Assembly: GCA_016710585.1 (NCBI GenBank)
Contig: JADJVN010000025.1
Span: forward strand, 1-30,110
Length of the DNA stretch: 30,110 nucleotides
DNA from: Saprospiraceae bacterium
Lineage (GTDB): Bacteria > Bacteroidota > Bacteroidia > Chitinophagales > Saprospiraceae
Direction: 5' to 3'
Part shown: in pieces, positions 8,261-17,601 of the stretch
Numbering within the stretch: position 1 is the stretch's first letter
How the letters are laid out: each line of letters opens with the position of its first letter
Made by a program: the position numbers and the translations under genes
Notes under the pieces: generated by a model
Database searches by the model: none
What the model was told of the DNA's origin: nothing
Seen by the model: only the letters and a program-made list of their open reading frames with translations

Positions 8261-9577
8261 ATGAAAAAATTACAAATGAATCCCCGAATAACAGCCCTTT
8301 TTATTTTCCTTTTAGGATATTGCAATATTTTGTATCCTCAAACTTCTGGACCAAGTTCCCCCGAAGTTCAAAATTTCACCCCTGCTTCATCAAATAATCT
8401 TGTAAATGTATTTACAGGAGATTTTGAATATAATATCCCATTAATGGATATTGGGGGATATCCTATCAATATTAGCTACACTTCTAATGTAGGAGTTGAA
8501 GAGGAGGCTAGCTGTGTTGGGCTTGGTTGGAACCTTAATATTGGTGTAATCAATCGACAAGTAAGAGGACTTCCAGATGATTTTATGGGAGATGAAATTC
8601 GAAAAACACTAAACATTAAACCAAAAGTGACAATAGCAGCTGGAGGAGGGTTAAGATTAGAAGGTTTTGGAATTGACCCAGAGCGTTTTGTAAGTATTGG
8701 CGCCGGATTATCAGCAAATTTAAGTTTTAACAATTATTCTGGGTTTGGAATCCAACTAGGAAGTAATGGCAAGATAAATTTAGCATTTCCAATGCCTTTG
8801 ACACTTGGAATGGGGATGAATATTAGCTCTATGGGAGGAAATACATTGTCTGGAGATTTAAGTCTGGGGATGAAACAAAGCTTTTTACAAAAAACTGGTT
8901 TGAAAGGCGTTGGTCTGTCATTAAGTTCGAATTCAATTAATGGAATTCAAAATGTGAATTTTAATCTTCAAACTATAAGTGAAAAAGTAAATAAACGTTC
9001 AGATTTATTTTTTAGTAGACTATTGGATTTTTCTAATAAATCATATACTCCAAATATTTCTATGCCAATGTTATCATTGAATAGTTCATTTAGTTTTAAA
9101 GGAGGAGGAGAATTATTTGGAGCTTTTTTAAGTGCTGATATAACTGTTAGTGGTAGTATAGAAAGTTTATCAGAAACTGAAAAAAGTACTAAATCATATG
9201 GTTATTTGTACTCAGAATTCGGAGATGATGTTGATGCTTTGCATGATTTTATTAGGGATAATGATGAATCGGTTGGGCCCGAGACACCAATAATCGCTGT
9301 GCCTATACAAACTTATGATACATATTTTGCAAGTGGTCAAGGTTTTAGTGGTTCATTTCGACCTTTTCGAAAAGATATTGGAACTATTTATGATCCTCGA
9401 CAATTTAGTCTCAATGTAGGTGTAAATATATCTGGTGAAGTCGGTGCAGGGAATGCAATAAAAGCAGGAACAAATCATGATGTGCCAGTATATACAAACG
9501 AGTCTCGAAGATGGAGTCAAGACGACTTTATAGATGGTCCAAATGAAGCAGGTTCAATTTTTCCTTTAAAAAGGTAG
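8261..9577 (+). CDS. RHS-locus protein 1, fragment 1: signal peptide and SpvB-like N-terminal domain
   Basis: The start at 8261 is preferred over the ATG at 8231 because MKKLQMNPRITALFIFLLGY…LYPQ makes a normal signal peptide. Then follow NVFTGDFEYNIPLMD (near residue 49), the INISYTSNVGVEEEA segment and GLGWNLNIGVINR (87-99). This resembles the GLGW signature at the start of SpvB/TcB-like and Bacteroidota RHS proteins. Residues ~120-300 form a Gly/Ser-rich alternating hydrophobic pattern (LSANLSFNNYSGFGIQLG, LGMGMNISSMGG) that suggests a long beta-sheet or porin-like insertion. The frame ends at FPLKR*. A sixth A in the A5 run at 9568-9572 gives FPLKKVEKEPSYFF and joins the next fragment. 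Confidence 0.93.
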   Translation: MKKLQMNPRITALFIFLLGYCNILYPQTSGPSSPEVQNFTPASSNNLVNVFTGDFEYNIPLMDIGGYPINISYTSNVGVEEEASCVGLGWNLNIGVINRQVRGLPDDFMGDEIRKTLNIKPKVTIAAGGGLRLEGFGIDPERFVSIGAGLSANLSFNNYSGFGIQLGSNGKINLAFPMPLTLGMGMNISSMGGNTLSGDLSLGMKQSFLQKTGLKGVGLSLSSNSINGIQNVNFNLQTISEKVNKRSDLFFSRLLDFSNKSYTPNISMPMLSLNSSFSFKGGGELFGAFLSADITVSGSIESLSETEKSTKSYGYLYSEFGDDVDALHDFIRDNDESVGPETPIIAVPIQTYDTYFASGQGFSGSFRPFRKDIGTIYDPRQFSLNVGVNISGEVGAGNAIKAGTNHDVPVYTNESRRWSQDDFIDGPNEAGSIFPLKR

Positions 9578-10767
9578 AGAAAGAGCCTTCTTATTTTTTT
9601 AAACAAATAGGAGAAAATAATATTCTAACTAATTCTGAGTTATTGAATCAAAGTGGGGGAATGAAGCCAGCAAAATTTGAATTACAGAATTACAATCCAG
9701 CTGCTTTTGTTAATGGGATTAGTGAATTTTTGCCAAGTGATTTTTCATTTCATAAGGCATCAAAACGATTGAATAATTCTTTTAATACTTTCTCCCCAGT
9801 TAATAATTTAAAGCAAGAGAAAATTGGTGCCAATACATTCACGATATTAACTGCAAGAGAAAAAGAATTAATAAATGATTCAATTCAATACTATAAATTT
9901 AATAACACTAAAAATTCTATGTCTAGAGTAAGCAAGTTCAGACAAGCGCACCATATTTCAGAAATTAGAATAACAAAAGATGATGGAGTCAAATACAATT
10001 ATGGTATAGCAGCATACAATACTGAAAAGAATGAATATAGTTTTAACCCTAAAACTACTAACACATCGACTGATGGCAAAATACACTATTCTTCAGAAGA
10101 TGCCTCTGTGGATAATAAAAATGGTATCGATCATTATTTTTCAAAAACGACAACTCCGGCATATGCATACGCATATTTACTAACATCTATATTATCATCA
10201 GATTATGTTGATATCAGTGGTGATGGTCCAACAGAAGACGATTTTGGGACATATACTAAATTTAATTATTATTTAATGAATGATAACTTTGGGTGGCGAA
10301 CTCCGAATGAGTCCAATAAAGCTAATTTTAACAAAGGTTTACTATCTCATGATGCTGATCAGAAAGCATGTTTTATTGATGGAAAAAAGGAAATTTGGTT
10401 TATCCATTCTATTGAAACGAGAAATTATATTGCTAGATTTTATTATTCAGAACGCATAGACGGAAAAGGATCAGATGTAGGTTCTGTATTATATAAACTA
10501 GATTCGATTATATCTTATACCAAATCCGAGTGGTTAAAACCAGAAAATGAAAGGACTTATATTGAGAAAACAATATTTCAGCATGATTATAGCCTAGCCA
10601 TAGGTGCTACAAATAGTACACAAGGTAAACTAACTCTGACTAAATTATATTCATTATACCAGAATAGTTTAAAAGGGAAGAATCACCCATATGTTTTTTC
10701 ATATAAAAAAAATTCGAATTATAAATCGACAAGTCTTGACCGATGGGGTAGATATAAAAAATTATAA
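9571..10767 (+). CDS. RHS-locus protein 1, fragment 2
   Basis: This continues protein 1 in the next frame from KKVEKEPSYFFKQIG (the first Met, at 9643, is internal). It carries SEIRITKDDGVKYNYGIAAYN (near 9958-10020), YAYAYLLTSILSSDYVD and IWFIHSIETRNYIARFYYSERIDG, segments that read like the DG.KY.YG…LTSI…DY.D order of Bacteroidota RHS N-terminal halves. The C-terminal end STSLDRWGRYKKL* is a frame break: removing one A from the A6 run at 10756-10761 gives DRWGRYKNYNYLDNE, a DRWG.YK signature of this family. No enzyme motif is visible; it is probably part of a large beta-shell. Confidence 0.9.
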   Translation, partial: KVEKEPSYFFKQIGENNILTNSELLNQSGGMKPAKFELQNYNPAAFVNGISEFLPSDFSFHKASKRLNNSFNTFSPVNNLKQEKIGANTFTILTAREKELINDSIQYYKFNNTKNSMSRVSKFRQAHHISEIRITKDDGVKYNYGIAAYNTEKNEYSFNPKTTNTSTDGKIHYSSEDASVDNKNGIDHYFSKTTTPAYAYAYLLTSILSSDYVDISGDGPTEDDFGTYTKFNYYLMNDNFGWRTPNESNKANFNKGLLSHDADQKACFIDGKKEIWFIHSIETRNYIARFYYSERIDGKGSDVGSVLYKLDSIISYTKSEWLKPENERTYIEKTIFQHDYSLAIGATNSTQGKLTLTKLYSLYQNSLKGKNHPYVFSYKKNSNYKSTSLDRWGRYKKL

Positions 10768-12019
10768 TTATTTAGACAATGAGCGATTTCCATACAGTGT
10801 GCAAGATTCATCTCAGTCAAAAAGTAATAGTTCTGAGTGGCTGGTTTCAAAAATAGTACTACCTTCTGGTAGTGAATTGAGTATAGAATATGAGAGCGAT
10901 TCATATAGTTATGTTCAGAATAAAAGTGCGATGGAAATGTTGCAGATTATAGGTTTAAGTAATAACTCTACTACTCAAGATGAGACTAAACCGCTTGATC
11001 TAAATAATAAACTGTATTCGACTTTAAATTATTCTGATTATTTTATTTATCTTAAATTGAATGTAAAGATTGATTTCAAGGATAAATCTGAATGGATTTC
11101 AGAATTTAAAAAATCGTTTGAAAAGATATATTATAATGCGGTAGTAAATATTAATGGACAAGGAACACAAGAAATGATTGAAGGATTCATGGATCCTAAT
11201 CTAAATGAAGTTTATTTAGTAAAAGAAAATTCAAGCGATGTGTATTATACTTATGCTTGTATTAAAATTATTCCTAATGCAGTGGAGAATCTTCCAAACA
11301 CTTATGTTCATCCTATAGCGAAAGATGCATGGCAGTATATGAGATTACATAATATGCAGGCAATTTTTGAAGGAAATACTCAAGCTATATTTAATGAATC
11401 AGAGATAATTGAACAGGGTCGAATACCTTTAGAAAATTTAGCCTCAAATTTTCTTTCAGAGGCTGGTTCTTGGTGTGAAAATTATTTTCAAATGTTTGTT
11501 GGTGGATTTGGGAATTACATGTATTTAAGAGGATATGCTAGTTCTATTGATTTAAATCAATCTTATATTAGGATTCCAGTGATTAGAAAACAAGGTAAGT
11601 TTGGAGGAGGCGCAAGAGTAAAAAAAATTCAATTGAATGATAATTGGCCTATTGCAGAACAAAATCAAATATTTTCTACAGAATATTTTTATATTTTAGA
11701 GGATGGATCAAGTTCAGGAGTAGCGTCCTATGACCCATTAATTGGTCGTCAAGAAAATCCTTTTTTTCAACCCACATTGTTTACTACTTCTAGAATATTG
11801 GGTGAAAATGACCATTTATTTATTACTGAACCTTTTGGCGAATCACTTTATCCAGGTGCTAGTATAGGCTATTCTAGAGTTATTACAAGACAAAAAGGAG
11901 CTAAAACAGGTATGATGGTAAGCGAGTTTTATACTGCGAAAGATTTTCCAATCATTGCCGAGAGAACACAATTATCTTTCAAAAAAGTCAAGGTTTTTAC
12001 TTTGAAACAAATGATATGA
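10757..12019 (+). CDS. RHS-locus protein 1, fragment 3
   Basis: This continues from NYNYLDNERFPYSVQDSS. LPSGSELSIEYESDSYSYVQNK (near 10860-10920) matches the usual 'LPSG..I.I.YE.DDYAYVQ' segment of Bacteroidota RHS proteins. GGGARVKKIQLND (near 11605) followed by an EYFYILEDGSSSGVASYDPLIG segment also matches the family layout, where the text describes a sheet wrapping a hollow shell. The end is a break: 'LSFKKVKVFTLKQMI*' becomes LSFKKSQGFYFETNDMNGK if the A6 run at 11981-11986 gains one base. The protein is large and secreted, with no catalytic motif identified. Confidence 0.9.
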   Translation, partial: KNYNYLDNERFPYSVQDSSQSKSNSSEWLVSKIVLPSGSELSIEYESDSYSYVQNKSAMEMLQIIGLSNNSTTQDETKPLDLNNKLYSTLNYSDYFIYLKLNVKIDFKDKSEWISEFKKSFEKIYYNAVVNINGQGTQEMIEGFMDPNLNEVYLVKENSSDVYYTYACIKIIPNAVENLPNTYVHPIAKDAWQYMRLHNMQAIFEGNTQAIFNESEIIEQGRIPLENLASNFLSEAGSWCENYFQMFVGGFGNYMYLRGYASSIDLNQSYIRIPVIRKQGKFGGGARVKKIQLNDNWPIAEQNQIFSTEYFYILEDGSSSGVASYDPLIGRQENPFFQPTLFTTSRILGENDHLFITEPFGESLYPGASIGYSRVITRQKGAKTGMMVSEFYTAKDFPIIAERTQLSFKKVKVFTLKQMI

Positions 12020-13014
12020 ACGGGAAACCTAAATCTGAATCTATGTTTGATGAATTTTCCAATTTGATAAAAAGTACAAACTATTATTATAGGGATAATA
12101 ACGAGGTTTTGCTAGGAGATTCGAATGGTATTGAGAAAGGAATAGTAGGTGTTGAATGGGATATGGTAGTGGATGCTCGTACTTCTAAGCAAGATACATA
12201 TGTTCCTAGTATAGAGGTAAATATGGATAACTTTTTTGTGCCACCTATGCCAGCTCCCATATTTGTAATTCTACCTTTCCCATCATTTCAAAGGAGTTAT
12301 GTAAAATACAGTTCAATTGCAACCACCAAAACTGTGCAAAGAAATGGAATTTTGGATAAAGTGATAGTTTATGATAAAGGCTCTACACTCAGTACTAGAA
12401 ATCTTTTATATGATAAAAATACTGGTTCAGTATTAGTTGCTGCAACCAATAATGAATTTAAAGACACTGTATATACAACAAACATTCCAGCATATTGGAA
12501 TCACAAACGGATGGGGCTAGCAATGCATAATGAAGGATTCGGTTTTAGCAACCTTGTTGGCGATCAAGTATTGGTAAATAAGGATGGTTATAAATTAGCA
12601 TGGAATTTAGGAAATAATATCTATAGATCTTCAGGAGGCGAAAAAATTGAAAATCCAGAAATAATAAAGGTTCTTAAATCTGGCTATACTAATCAGCTCT
12701 CTCAATCCTCAGGCACTATAATTACCCTGAAGAATCCTATTCAAGAAAATAAATTAAAGTTTGACAAAATCTTAGATGCAAATGCCACTAGTTATAGAGA
12801 TATGTGGCAACTCTATCAGTACAAGAATCATGAATTTAGAAAAACAAAATGTGAATGTAGTGAAACTAATGTTGAAACTTGGATAGGGCTTATAAATTCA
12901 GTTCTTTCTGATATGGCAATGAGAGTCAAAATAATAAATAATTCTACAAGTTATAAAATAAAGAAAGATAAAAAGCTTACTAAATGGAATATTTTCATTG
13001 ATAAGTATGATTGA
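11986..13014 (+). CDS. RHS-locus protein 1, fragment 4, ending at an in-frame TGA
   Basis: Coding runs from SQGFYFETNDMNGKPKSESMFDEF. It holds two RHS-like YDxxTG-style elements: NLLYDKNTGSVLVAATNNEF (near 12400) and the adjacent HKRMGLAMHNEGFGF. The cluster KTKCECSETN near 12841 has two Cys and may be structural. The TGA at 13012-13014 (DKYD*YFSFSSY) lies in the same frame as the following 417 codons, so it is either a TGG misread, a true nonsense mutation or paired indels. Confidence 0.88.
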   Translation, partial: SQGFYFETNDMNGKPKSESMFDEFSNLIKSTNYYYRDNNEVLLGDSNGIEKGIVGVEWDMVVDARTSKQDTYVPSIEVNMDNFFVPPMPAPIFVILPFPSFQRSYVKYSSIATTKTVQRNGILDKVIVYDKGSTLSTRNLLYDKNTGSVLVAATNNEFKDTVYTTNIPAYWNHKRMGLAMHNEGFGFSNLVGDQVLVNKDGYKLAWNLGNNIYRSSGGEKIENPEIIKVLKSGYTNQLSQSSGTIITLKNPIQENKLKFDKILDANATSYRDMWQLYQYKNHEFRKTKCECSETNVETWIGLINSVLSDMAMRVKIINNSTSYKIKKDKKLTKWNIFIDKYD

Positions 13015-14265
13015 TATTTTAGCTTTAGTTCGTATGTACTGCCTGATAAAATATCTGCTCTAACACCAATTTTTGACACCATCAATTGCAGTTTTACAGG
13101 AAAATTTAATATTATGGTTGGAAATATTTCTATTGAAGCTTATTCCAATTGTACTTTAAATTATAACTGTGGATTTCGCAGCTTGCCTTCTAGCTTTCAA
13201 TGCTTTATTGGATCTGATAAAATCATCAATCCTTTTTCAACCGGTATAATAAGGTCTTTCATCGAAGAAAAAAAATTGCATTATAACACAAACAGAATTA
13301 ATAATAATCAAATAAGAGAAAGTGGTCAGTTTGAAAATTTCAATTCATTTTGGGATATTTCCATAGTTAGTAATCCCTTTAGTAAAACTAATTGGATTGC
13401 TCCAATATCAAATGAAATAAATGATCCGACTGGTAAGATACTTGAGACCAAAGATGCATTGGGCAATTCCCAATCTGCAATTTATGGCTATGGTCATCAT
13501 CTTGTTACAGCTGCGGCCAAGAATGCAAGGTATAATGAAATATTGTTTGAATCATTTGAGGATTTGACATACTATAATCATCTTTCTAAAAAAGATGAAT
13601 GTCAGGATACCGCTCATTGGAATATTAAGAAAATAATTGAAAGTGAACCAAGTATATTTAGCCTCGATAAACAAATTAGTCATTCTGGCTGGCATTCTCT
13701 AAATGTAGATGCTGAGATTGCTAAAATTAGTATTCCATTAAATCATAATGTGATAACTAATGAAGCATTAAATTTGTGGAATTTTAAAGCAAGCAAACAA
13801 CATTTAATTACTAGTTTCAACCCTTCTGCTGGTAAGTATGTCATATCCATTTGGGCACATAGTAAAGAGAATCTAGACTCAGTCTTTGCCATTGATATAA
13901 AAGGGACTGGAGATAAATATTCTATGACCCCAAAAAGCCCTGTGATTGATGGATGGCAGCAATGGTCTTGTGAATTTGAAATTAAGAGCAATTCTACTGG
14001 AATTATTCTTACAATAGATAAGGCTAGTACCCAAACTTTGAAGATTGATGATTTAAGAATTCAACCTTTTCACGCAAACATGTTATGTTATGTTTATTAC
14101 CCCAACACATTAAAACTCCATAGTATGTTGGATGATAATAATTTTGCCACTTATTATCCATATGACCAACAAGGGAATCTTCAAAGAATCAATAGAGAGA
14201 CAGAGCATGGTGTATTGACAGTTAAGGAAATAAAAAGTGGTCAAATAATTAACACTACAAATTGA
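13015..14265 (+). CDS. RHS-locus protein 1, C-terminal part after the in-frame stop
   Basis: The frame is unchanged from the fragment before the TGA, and the first Met at 13114 is internal. The region 13440-13560 reads ILETKDALGNSQSAIYGYGHHLVTAAAKNARYNEILFESFED. KDALG..SA..YGY is the typical RHS-like segment that precedes a jelly-roll/carbohydrate-binding-like domain. That domain is seen here as FESFEDL…HSGWHSLN near 13545-13700, then YVISIWAHSKE and IDDLRIQPFHANM. The end has a last RHS repeat (YVYYPNTLKLHSMLDDNNFATYYPYDQQGNLQRI). It stops seven bases before the next gene, so the two are co-transcribed. Confidence 0.9.
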   Translation, partial: YFSFSSYVLPDKISALTPIFDTINCSFTGKFNIMVGNISIEAYSNCTLNYNCGFRSLPSSFQCFIGSDKIINPFSTGIIRSFIEEKKLHYNTNRINNNQIRESGQFENFNSFWDISIVSNPFSKTNWIAPISNEINDPTGKILETKDALGNSQSAIYGYGHHLVTAAAKNARYNEILFESFEDLTYYNHLSKKDECQDTAHWNIKKIIESEPSIFSLDKQISHSGWHSLNVDAEIAKISIPLNHNVITNEALNLWNFKASKQHLITSFNPSAGKYVISIWAHSKENLDSVFAIDIKGTGDKYSMTPKSPVIDGWQQWSCEFEIKSNSTGIILTIDKASTQTLKIDDLRIQPFHANMLCYVYYPNTLKLHSMLDDNNFATYYPYDQQGNLQRINRETEHGVLTVKEIKSGQIINTTN

Positions 14266-14272
14266 TAATATC

Positions 14273-16024
14273 ATGAGAAGAATAATCCTATTGTCTTTTG
14301 TGTTTTGTTTGGTTTTCATCAATGCCCAAATAGTTAAACCAGTGAAACCTTTGATTCAATCGAAGGAAATTCCCGATTTAGCAGAATGGTTTAAACAACC
14401 CATACGAATTGATTCCTTATACAAAGAATACGGTAATATTGTAATAAATTGGACTGACCCTGGATTAATGCATAGTCAGTATCAATTGGAATGGACATTT
14501 GTTGATAATGTTAGGTTGCAGAGATCATTCACTAATAGTATCAAGATTCCAAATGGTGGAGAGATATTGCTCCCAACAGTTTCTACAATTTTACCATATT
14601 CGTTTCGGAATAATGCAACTAGAATATCAACCAATCAGAAATATTATAGGATACCTGATCTTTTTGATGATGGATATTTAATTTTTAGAATTCGAAAAGC
14701 ATCGAAATGGAATCATAATCAAAATTGGAACTTAGATGAATCAGGAGTTATTAAAGCTGATCAAATAAAGGCAGTCATCAAAGTAAAGCGAAATAACACA
14801 AACCTAAATTGGCAAGTACAAAGTACTTTTGCTGAAGAGGGCTTAAGGAAGGATATAGTAGTATATATGGATGGCACATTGAGAGATAGACAAAGTTTGA
14901 CTCTCGTGAATAGCGATTCAAATATTGTCGCTACAGAAAGCTTTTATGATTCTGCTGGAAGGAAAGCTTTGATTACTATACCAACACCATTGTTTAATAA
15001 TAATAACAAATACTTGAATTTTGATATTGGATTTAAGGCTGGTCTAGCAAGAAATTCTTCTGGAAATATTTATAGTAGTAAAGATTTTGAAATTTCAAAT
15101 AAGGCAGCTGGGCCAATGAAAGTAGAGGTTGGACTTGCAAAGTATTTTAGTTCTAGCAATCCTTCAAATCAATCTATAGATTCAATACTTCCCAATGCTA
15201 GAGGATATGTTTTTTCTGAAACTGAATTTACAAAAGATGCTACAGGTAGAATTTCAAGACAAGGTGGTGTCGATAGTATTTTTCAAATTGGAAATGGGCA
15301 TGAGGCTAAATATTTTTATGACAGTCCTCCACAGTTGGAATTAGATAGATTGTTTGGGAATGATATAGGTTACTCTGAACACTATCAACGCCAAATGATG
15401 ATAGATGGTAATGGTCAAATCCATGTCACTGTTACTAATTTGGCAGGCAAGACAGTCTATAGTGGAATGAAAGGTGAATCACCAAATCAGTTAATTGCTT
15501 TAGATTCTACGCATTTTGCGTTAAATGATATTATAGAATCTCAAGTATTAACTAATCGAAATTTTCAGGATGGAAATTTGGTGGAATCTAAAGACATTAT
15601 CGTAACAAGCCCAAATACTGCTTATCGTTTGTCTTATAAGTTAGATAGCCTTTCATTCATGTTTGCAGGATGTGAATTGTCATGCAACGAATGTGTCTAT
15701 AATTTGACGATAGATTTAAAAGATGATAGTGGAATTAAATTATGGAGTAAAAAGTGGATTACCAATCGGACTGCAGTTTGCATGAATTTTGGTTTTATTG
15801 CAGATACTACCGTAGTGTTAAATGTTGGCAAATATACTTTATCGCGAACTTTAAGTATTAATAGAGATACTGTCAATTCTATAGTTGACAGTTTGGTTAA
15901 AAAGCAAATAGTCTGTTTACGTAATTCTGGAGCATTTGAGGAAAAAAATTCTGATGTTAGTACGGATTGTCCTCTTTGTAAGAATGATTGTGAGGCACAT
16001 TTTCTAAGGAAACAAATCCAGTAG
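14273..16024 (+). CDS. RHS-locus protein 2, fragment 1: signal peptide and N-terminal region
   Basis: This is a separate gene starting 8 bases after the stop of protein 1. MRRIILLSFVFCLVFINAQ is a clear signal peptide. Residues ~20-200 form FN3-like beta domains (IVINWTDPG, YYRIPDLFDDGYLIFRIR). Residues ~200-420 contain DUF6443-like RHS features: TESFYDSAGRKALITIPTP (near 14935), GGVDSIFQIGNGHEAKYFY and IDGNGQIHVTVTNLAGKTV. Cys-rich motifs follow: CELSCNECVYNL (near 15670) and CPLCKNDCEAHF at the end. The frame breaks at HFLRKQIQ*. A fifth T in the T4 run at 16000-16003 gives HFSKETNPVEAA and joins the next fragment. Confidence 0.93.
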   Translation: MRRIILLSFVFCLVFINAQIVKPVKPLIQSKEIPDLAEWFKQPIRIDSLYKEYGNIVINWTDPGLMHSQYQLEWTFVDNVRLQRSFTNSIKIPNGGEILLPTVSTILPYSFRNNATRISTNQKYYRIPDLFDDGYLIFRIRKASKWNHNQNWNLDESGVIKADQIKAVIKVKRNNTNLNWQVQSTFAEEGLRKDIVVYMDGTLRDRQSLTLVNSDSNIVATESFYDSAGRKALITIPTPLFNNNNKYLNFDIGFKAGLARNSSGNIYSSKDFEISNKAAGPMKVEVGLAKYFSSSNPSNQSIDSILPNARGYVFSETEFTKDATGRISRQGGVDSIFQIGNGHEAKYFYDSPPQLELDRLFGNDIGYSEHYQRQMMIDGNGQIHVTVTNLAGKTVYSGMKGESPNQLIALDSTHFALNDIIESQVLTNRNFQDGNLVESKDIIVTSPNTAYRLSYKLDSLSFMFAGCELSCNECVYNLTIDLKDDSGIKLWSKKWITNRTAVCMNFGFIADTTVVLNVGKYTLSRTLSINRDTVNSIVDSLVKKQIVCLRNSGAFEEKNSDVSTDCPLCKNDCEAHFLRKQIQ

Positions 16025-17601
16025 AAGCTGCAATAAATCTCATGTCATTAGACTTGAGTCCAGGAGGGCAATATGCAACATATGATTGGTTAGACATTTC
16101 TGAATTATCAGAGCCACAGAACTATGATTGTGCATTATCTATTTTTAGAAGAGATCAATCTACACAGTTTCATGCCTTGTACAAACCTCATTGCCATGCG
16201 GTGACAGAGTCTTTGACTATTGATGTAGATTTGGCTGAAAGAGGAGGAATTGTAAATGTTTATAATAAGCCTTTAGATTGGGACTCTCTTTCTGGTAAAA
16301 TTATTGGAACATCATATTATAAGAACTTAGATGGATCCCCTGCAATGATTCCTATTGCATCCTTAGAAGATGGATCTTATTTGAATTTTGGTGACATTGA
16401 GGATAATATGGCCTATAAACAGGAGATTAATCAGATTCGATCCATCAATCCAATGTTTATTACCGATAGACAGACTTTTATTAATGTATGGCAGACTCAT
16501 TGGGCTTATCAATTATTGCCATATCATCCTGAGTTTTGCTATTTGAGATCAATGATTGAAAATAAATCCTTTTTCAAGGATTTAAAAAAAATGGAGAATA
16601 AATTAAATAAGGTACTCACTTTCCAACATGCAATTGATGCAAGCCTATTAGCTCTAAAAGATGGGGTATACATCCTTAATTTACCACAGTCTTTAAATTT
16701 TTTGGAAAATAAGTTACTAAATTATAGGAACGACACTTCAGCTTATCAATTGATATATAGCGCGGTAATATGTAGTAATCTTTATGTAACTATCGATGGT
16801 CAAAAGCTTTGCTTTAGTTCTTCTCCCAAAAAAGGACTTATAAGACATGACTATGATGAAGCTAATGATAAAATGTGGGCATTATTAAAAGGTTTGTTTT
16901 TAGGGGTCGTCAACGATACAATAAAAAACTTACAGATTAATTATTTAATTAAACATGATTGCCCTCAAAATACATGTATCGGAAGCGAGATCCATAAATT
17001 ATTTGAGAGTACAGGATTTTTCGAGTATGTAGATAACTGGATTCAGGAAATAGATGCAATAGTTCCAAATAGTAATCAATATTGCCACGAAGTCGCTTTC
17101 TCTAATAAGACAAAGCGATTCTTGCAAAATAACGATCTTGTAGGATTAGATCCTCTGAATGAAAAGCTATCAGATTTTCTTTTAGCAAAGATGAAAATTG
17201 AATGTGGCAAGTGTCCTTTAGTTTCGGGGCTAGAAGCTCTGTTAAATGGTTTGAGTTATAATATTGGACCTGAAAATGTGAAACCGCTTTTCAATATGCC
17301 TCAAACCATAAGAAATGAATTTAATATTCAAAATGAATGTAATGGTGATGCAATAGGATTTAATTACTCAATACAAACTCAAAATGACAAACTTAAAATC
17401 CTTATTGAGTTCTGCGCTAAGACGATATGCTCGATTGAGTTAAATGGTGAAAAAATCCCTTGGTCAAAAATTAAGTCGTTTTCATGTCTGGAATATTTAC
17501 CAAGTGCCTCTAGTAATACTTTTGTAATAGCAACAGACCTTGAAAATAAGCGCTATGTTTTTAAACGGCATTTCTTGTTTCGATTTGAAAAATTGTCCTA
17601 A
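16003..17601 (+). CDS. RHS-locus protein 2, fragment 2
   Basis: This continues from SKETNPVEAAINL; the ATG at 16042 is internal. MSLDLSPGGQYATYDW (16042-) is a 'DMSPGGQYA' segment characteristic of large Bacteroidota RHS proteins. It is followed by the usual helical region with YLRSMIENKSFFKDLKKMEN (near 16540) and paired cysteines (CPQNTC, CGKCPLVSGLEALLNG). SGLEALLNGL matches the family's 'L..LLN.L' element. It ends by frame break: RYVFKRHF… becomes RYVLNGISCFDLKNC when one T is removed from the T5 run at 17558-17562. No enzymatic motif is seen; this is a structural part of the RHS shell. Confidence 0.92.
   Translation, partial: SKETNPVEAAINLMSLDLSPGGQYATYDWLDISELSEPQNYDCALSIFRRDQSTQFHALYKPHCHAVTESLTIDVDLAERGGIVNVYNKPLDWDSLSGKIIGTSYYKNLDGSPAMIPIASLEDGSYLNFGDIEDNMAYKQEINQIRSINPMFITDRQTFINVWQTHWAYQLLPYHPEFCYLRSMIENKSFFKDLKKMENKLNKVLTFQHAIDASLLALKDGVYILNLPQSLNFLENKLLNYRNDTSAYQLIYSAVICSNLYVTIDGQKLCFSSSPKKGLIRHDYDEANDKMWALLKGLFLGVVNDTIKNLQINYLIKHDCPQNTCIGSEIHKLFESTGFFEYVDNWIQEIDAIVPNSNQYCHEVAFSNKTKRFLQNNDLVGLDPLNEKLSDFLLAKMKIECGKCPLVSGLEALLNGLSYNIGPENVKPLFNMPQTIRNEFNIQNECNGDAIGFNYSIQTQNDKLKILIEFCAKTICSIELNGEKIPWSKIKSFSCLEYLPSASSNTFVIATDLENKRYVFKRHFLFRFEKLS

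Noticed and set aside
9560..9580. Programmed ribosomal frameshifting at the A and T runs in the RHS genes
   Set aside because: Breaks occur at more than ten places and in both directions, without stimulatory structures. Sequencing error explains all of them more simply.
13012..13014. Selenocysteine or recoded TGA
   Set aside because: No enzyme context and no hairpin was noticed just after it. A TGG misread is simpler.
14110..14322. Minus-strand open frame across the protein 1/protein 2 junction
   Set aside because: It overlaps both well-supported coding regions in antisense and has no recognisable domain.
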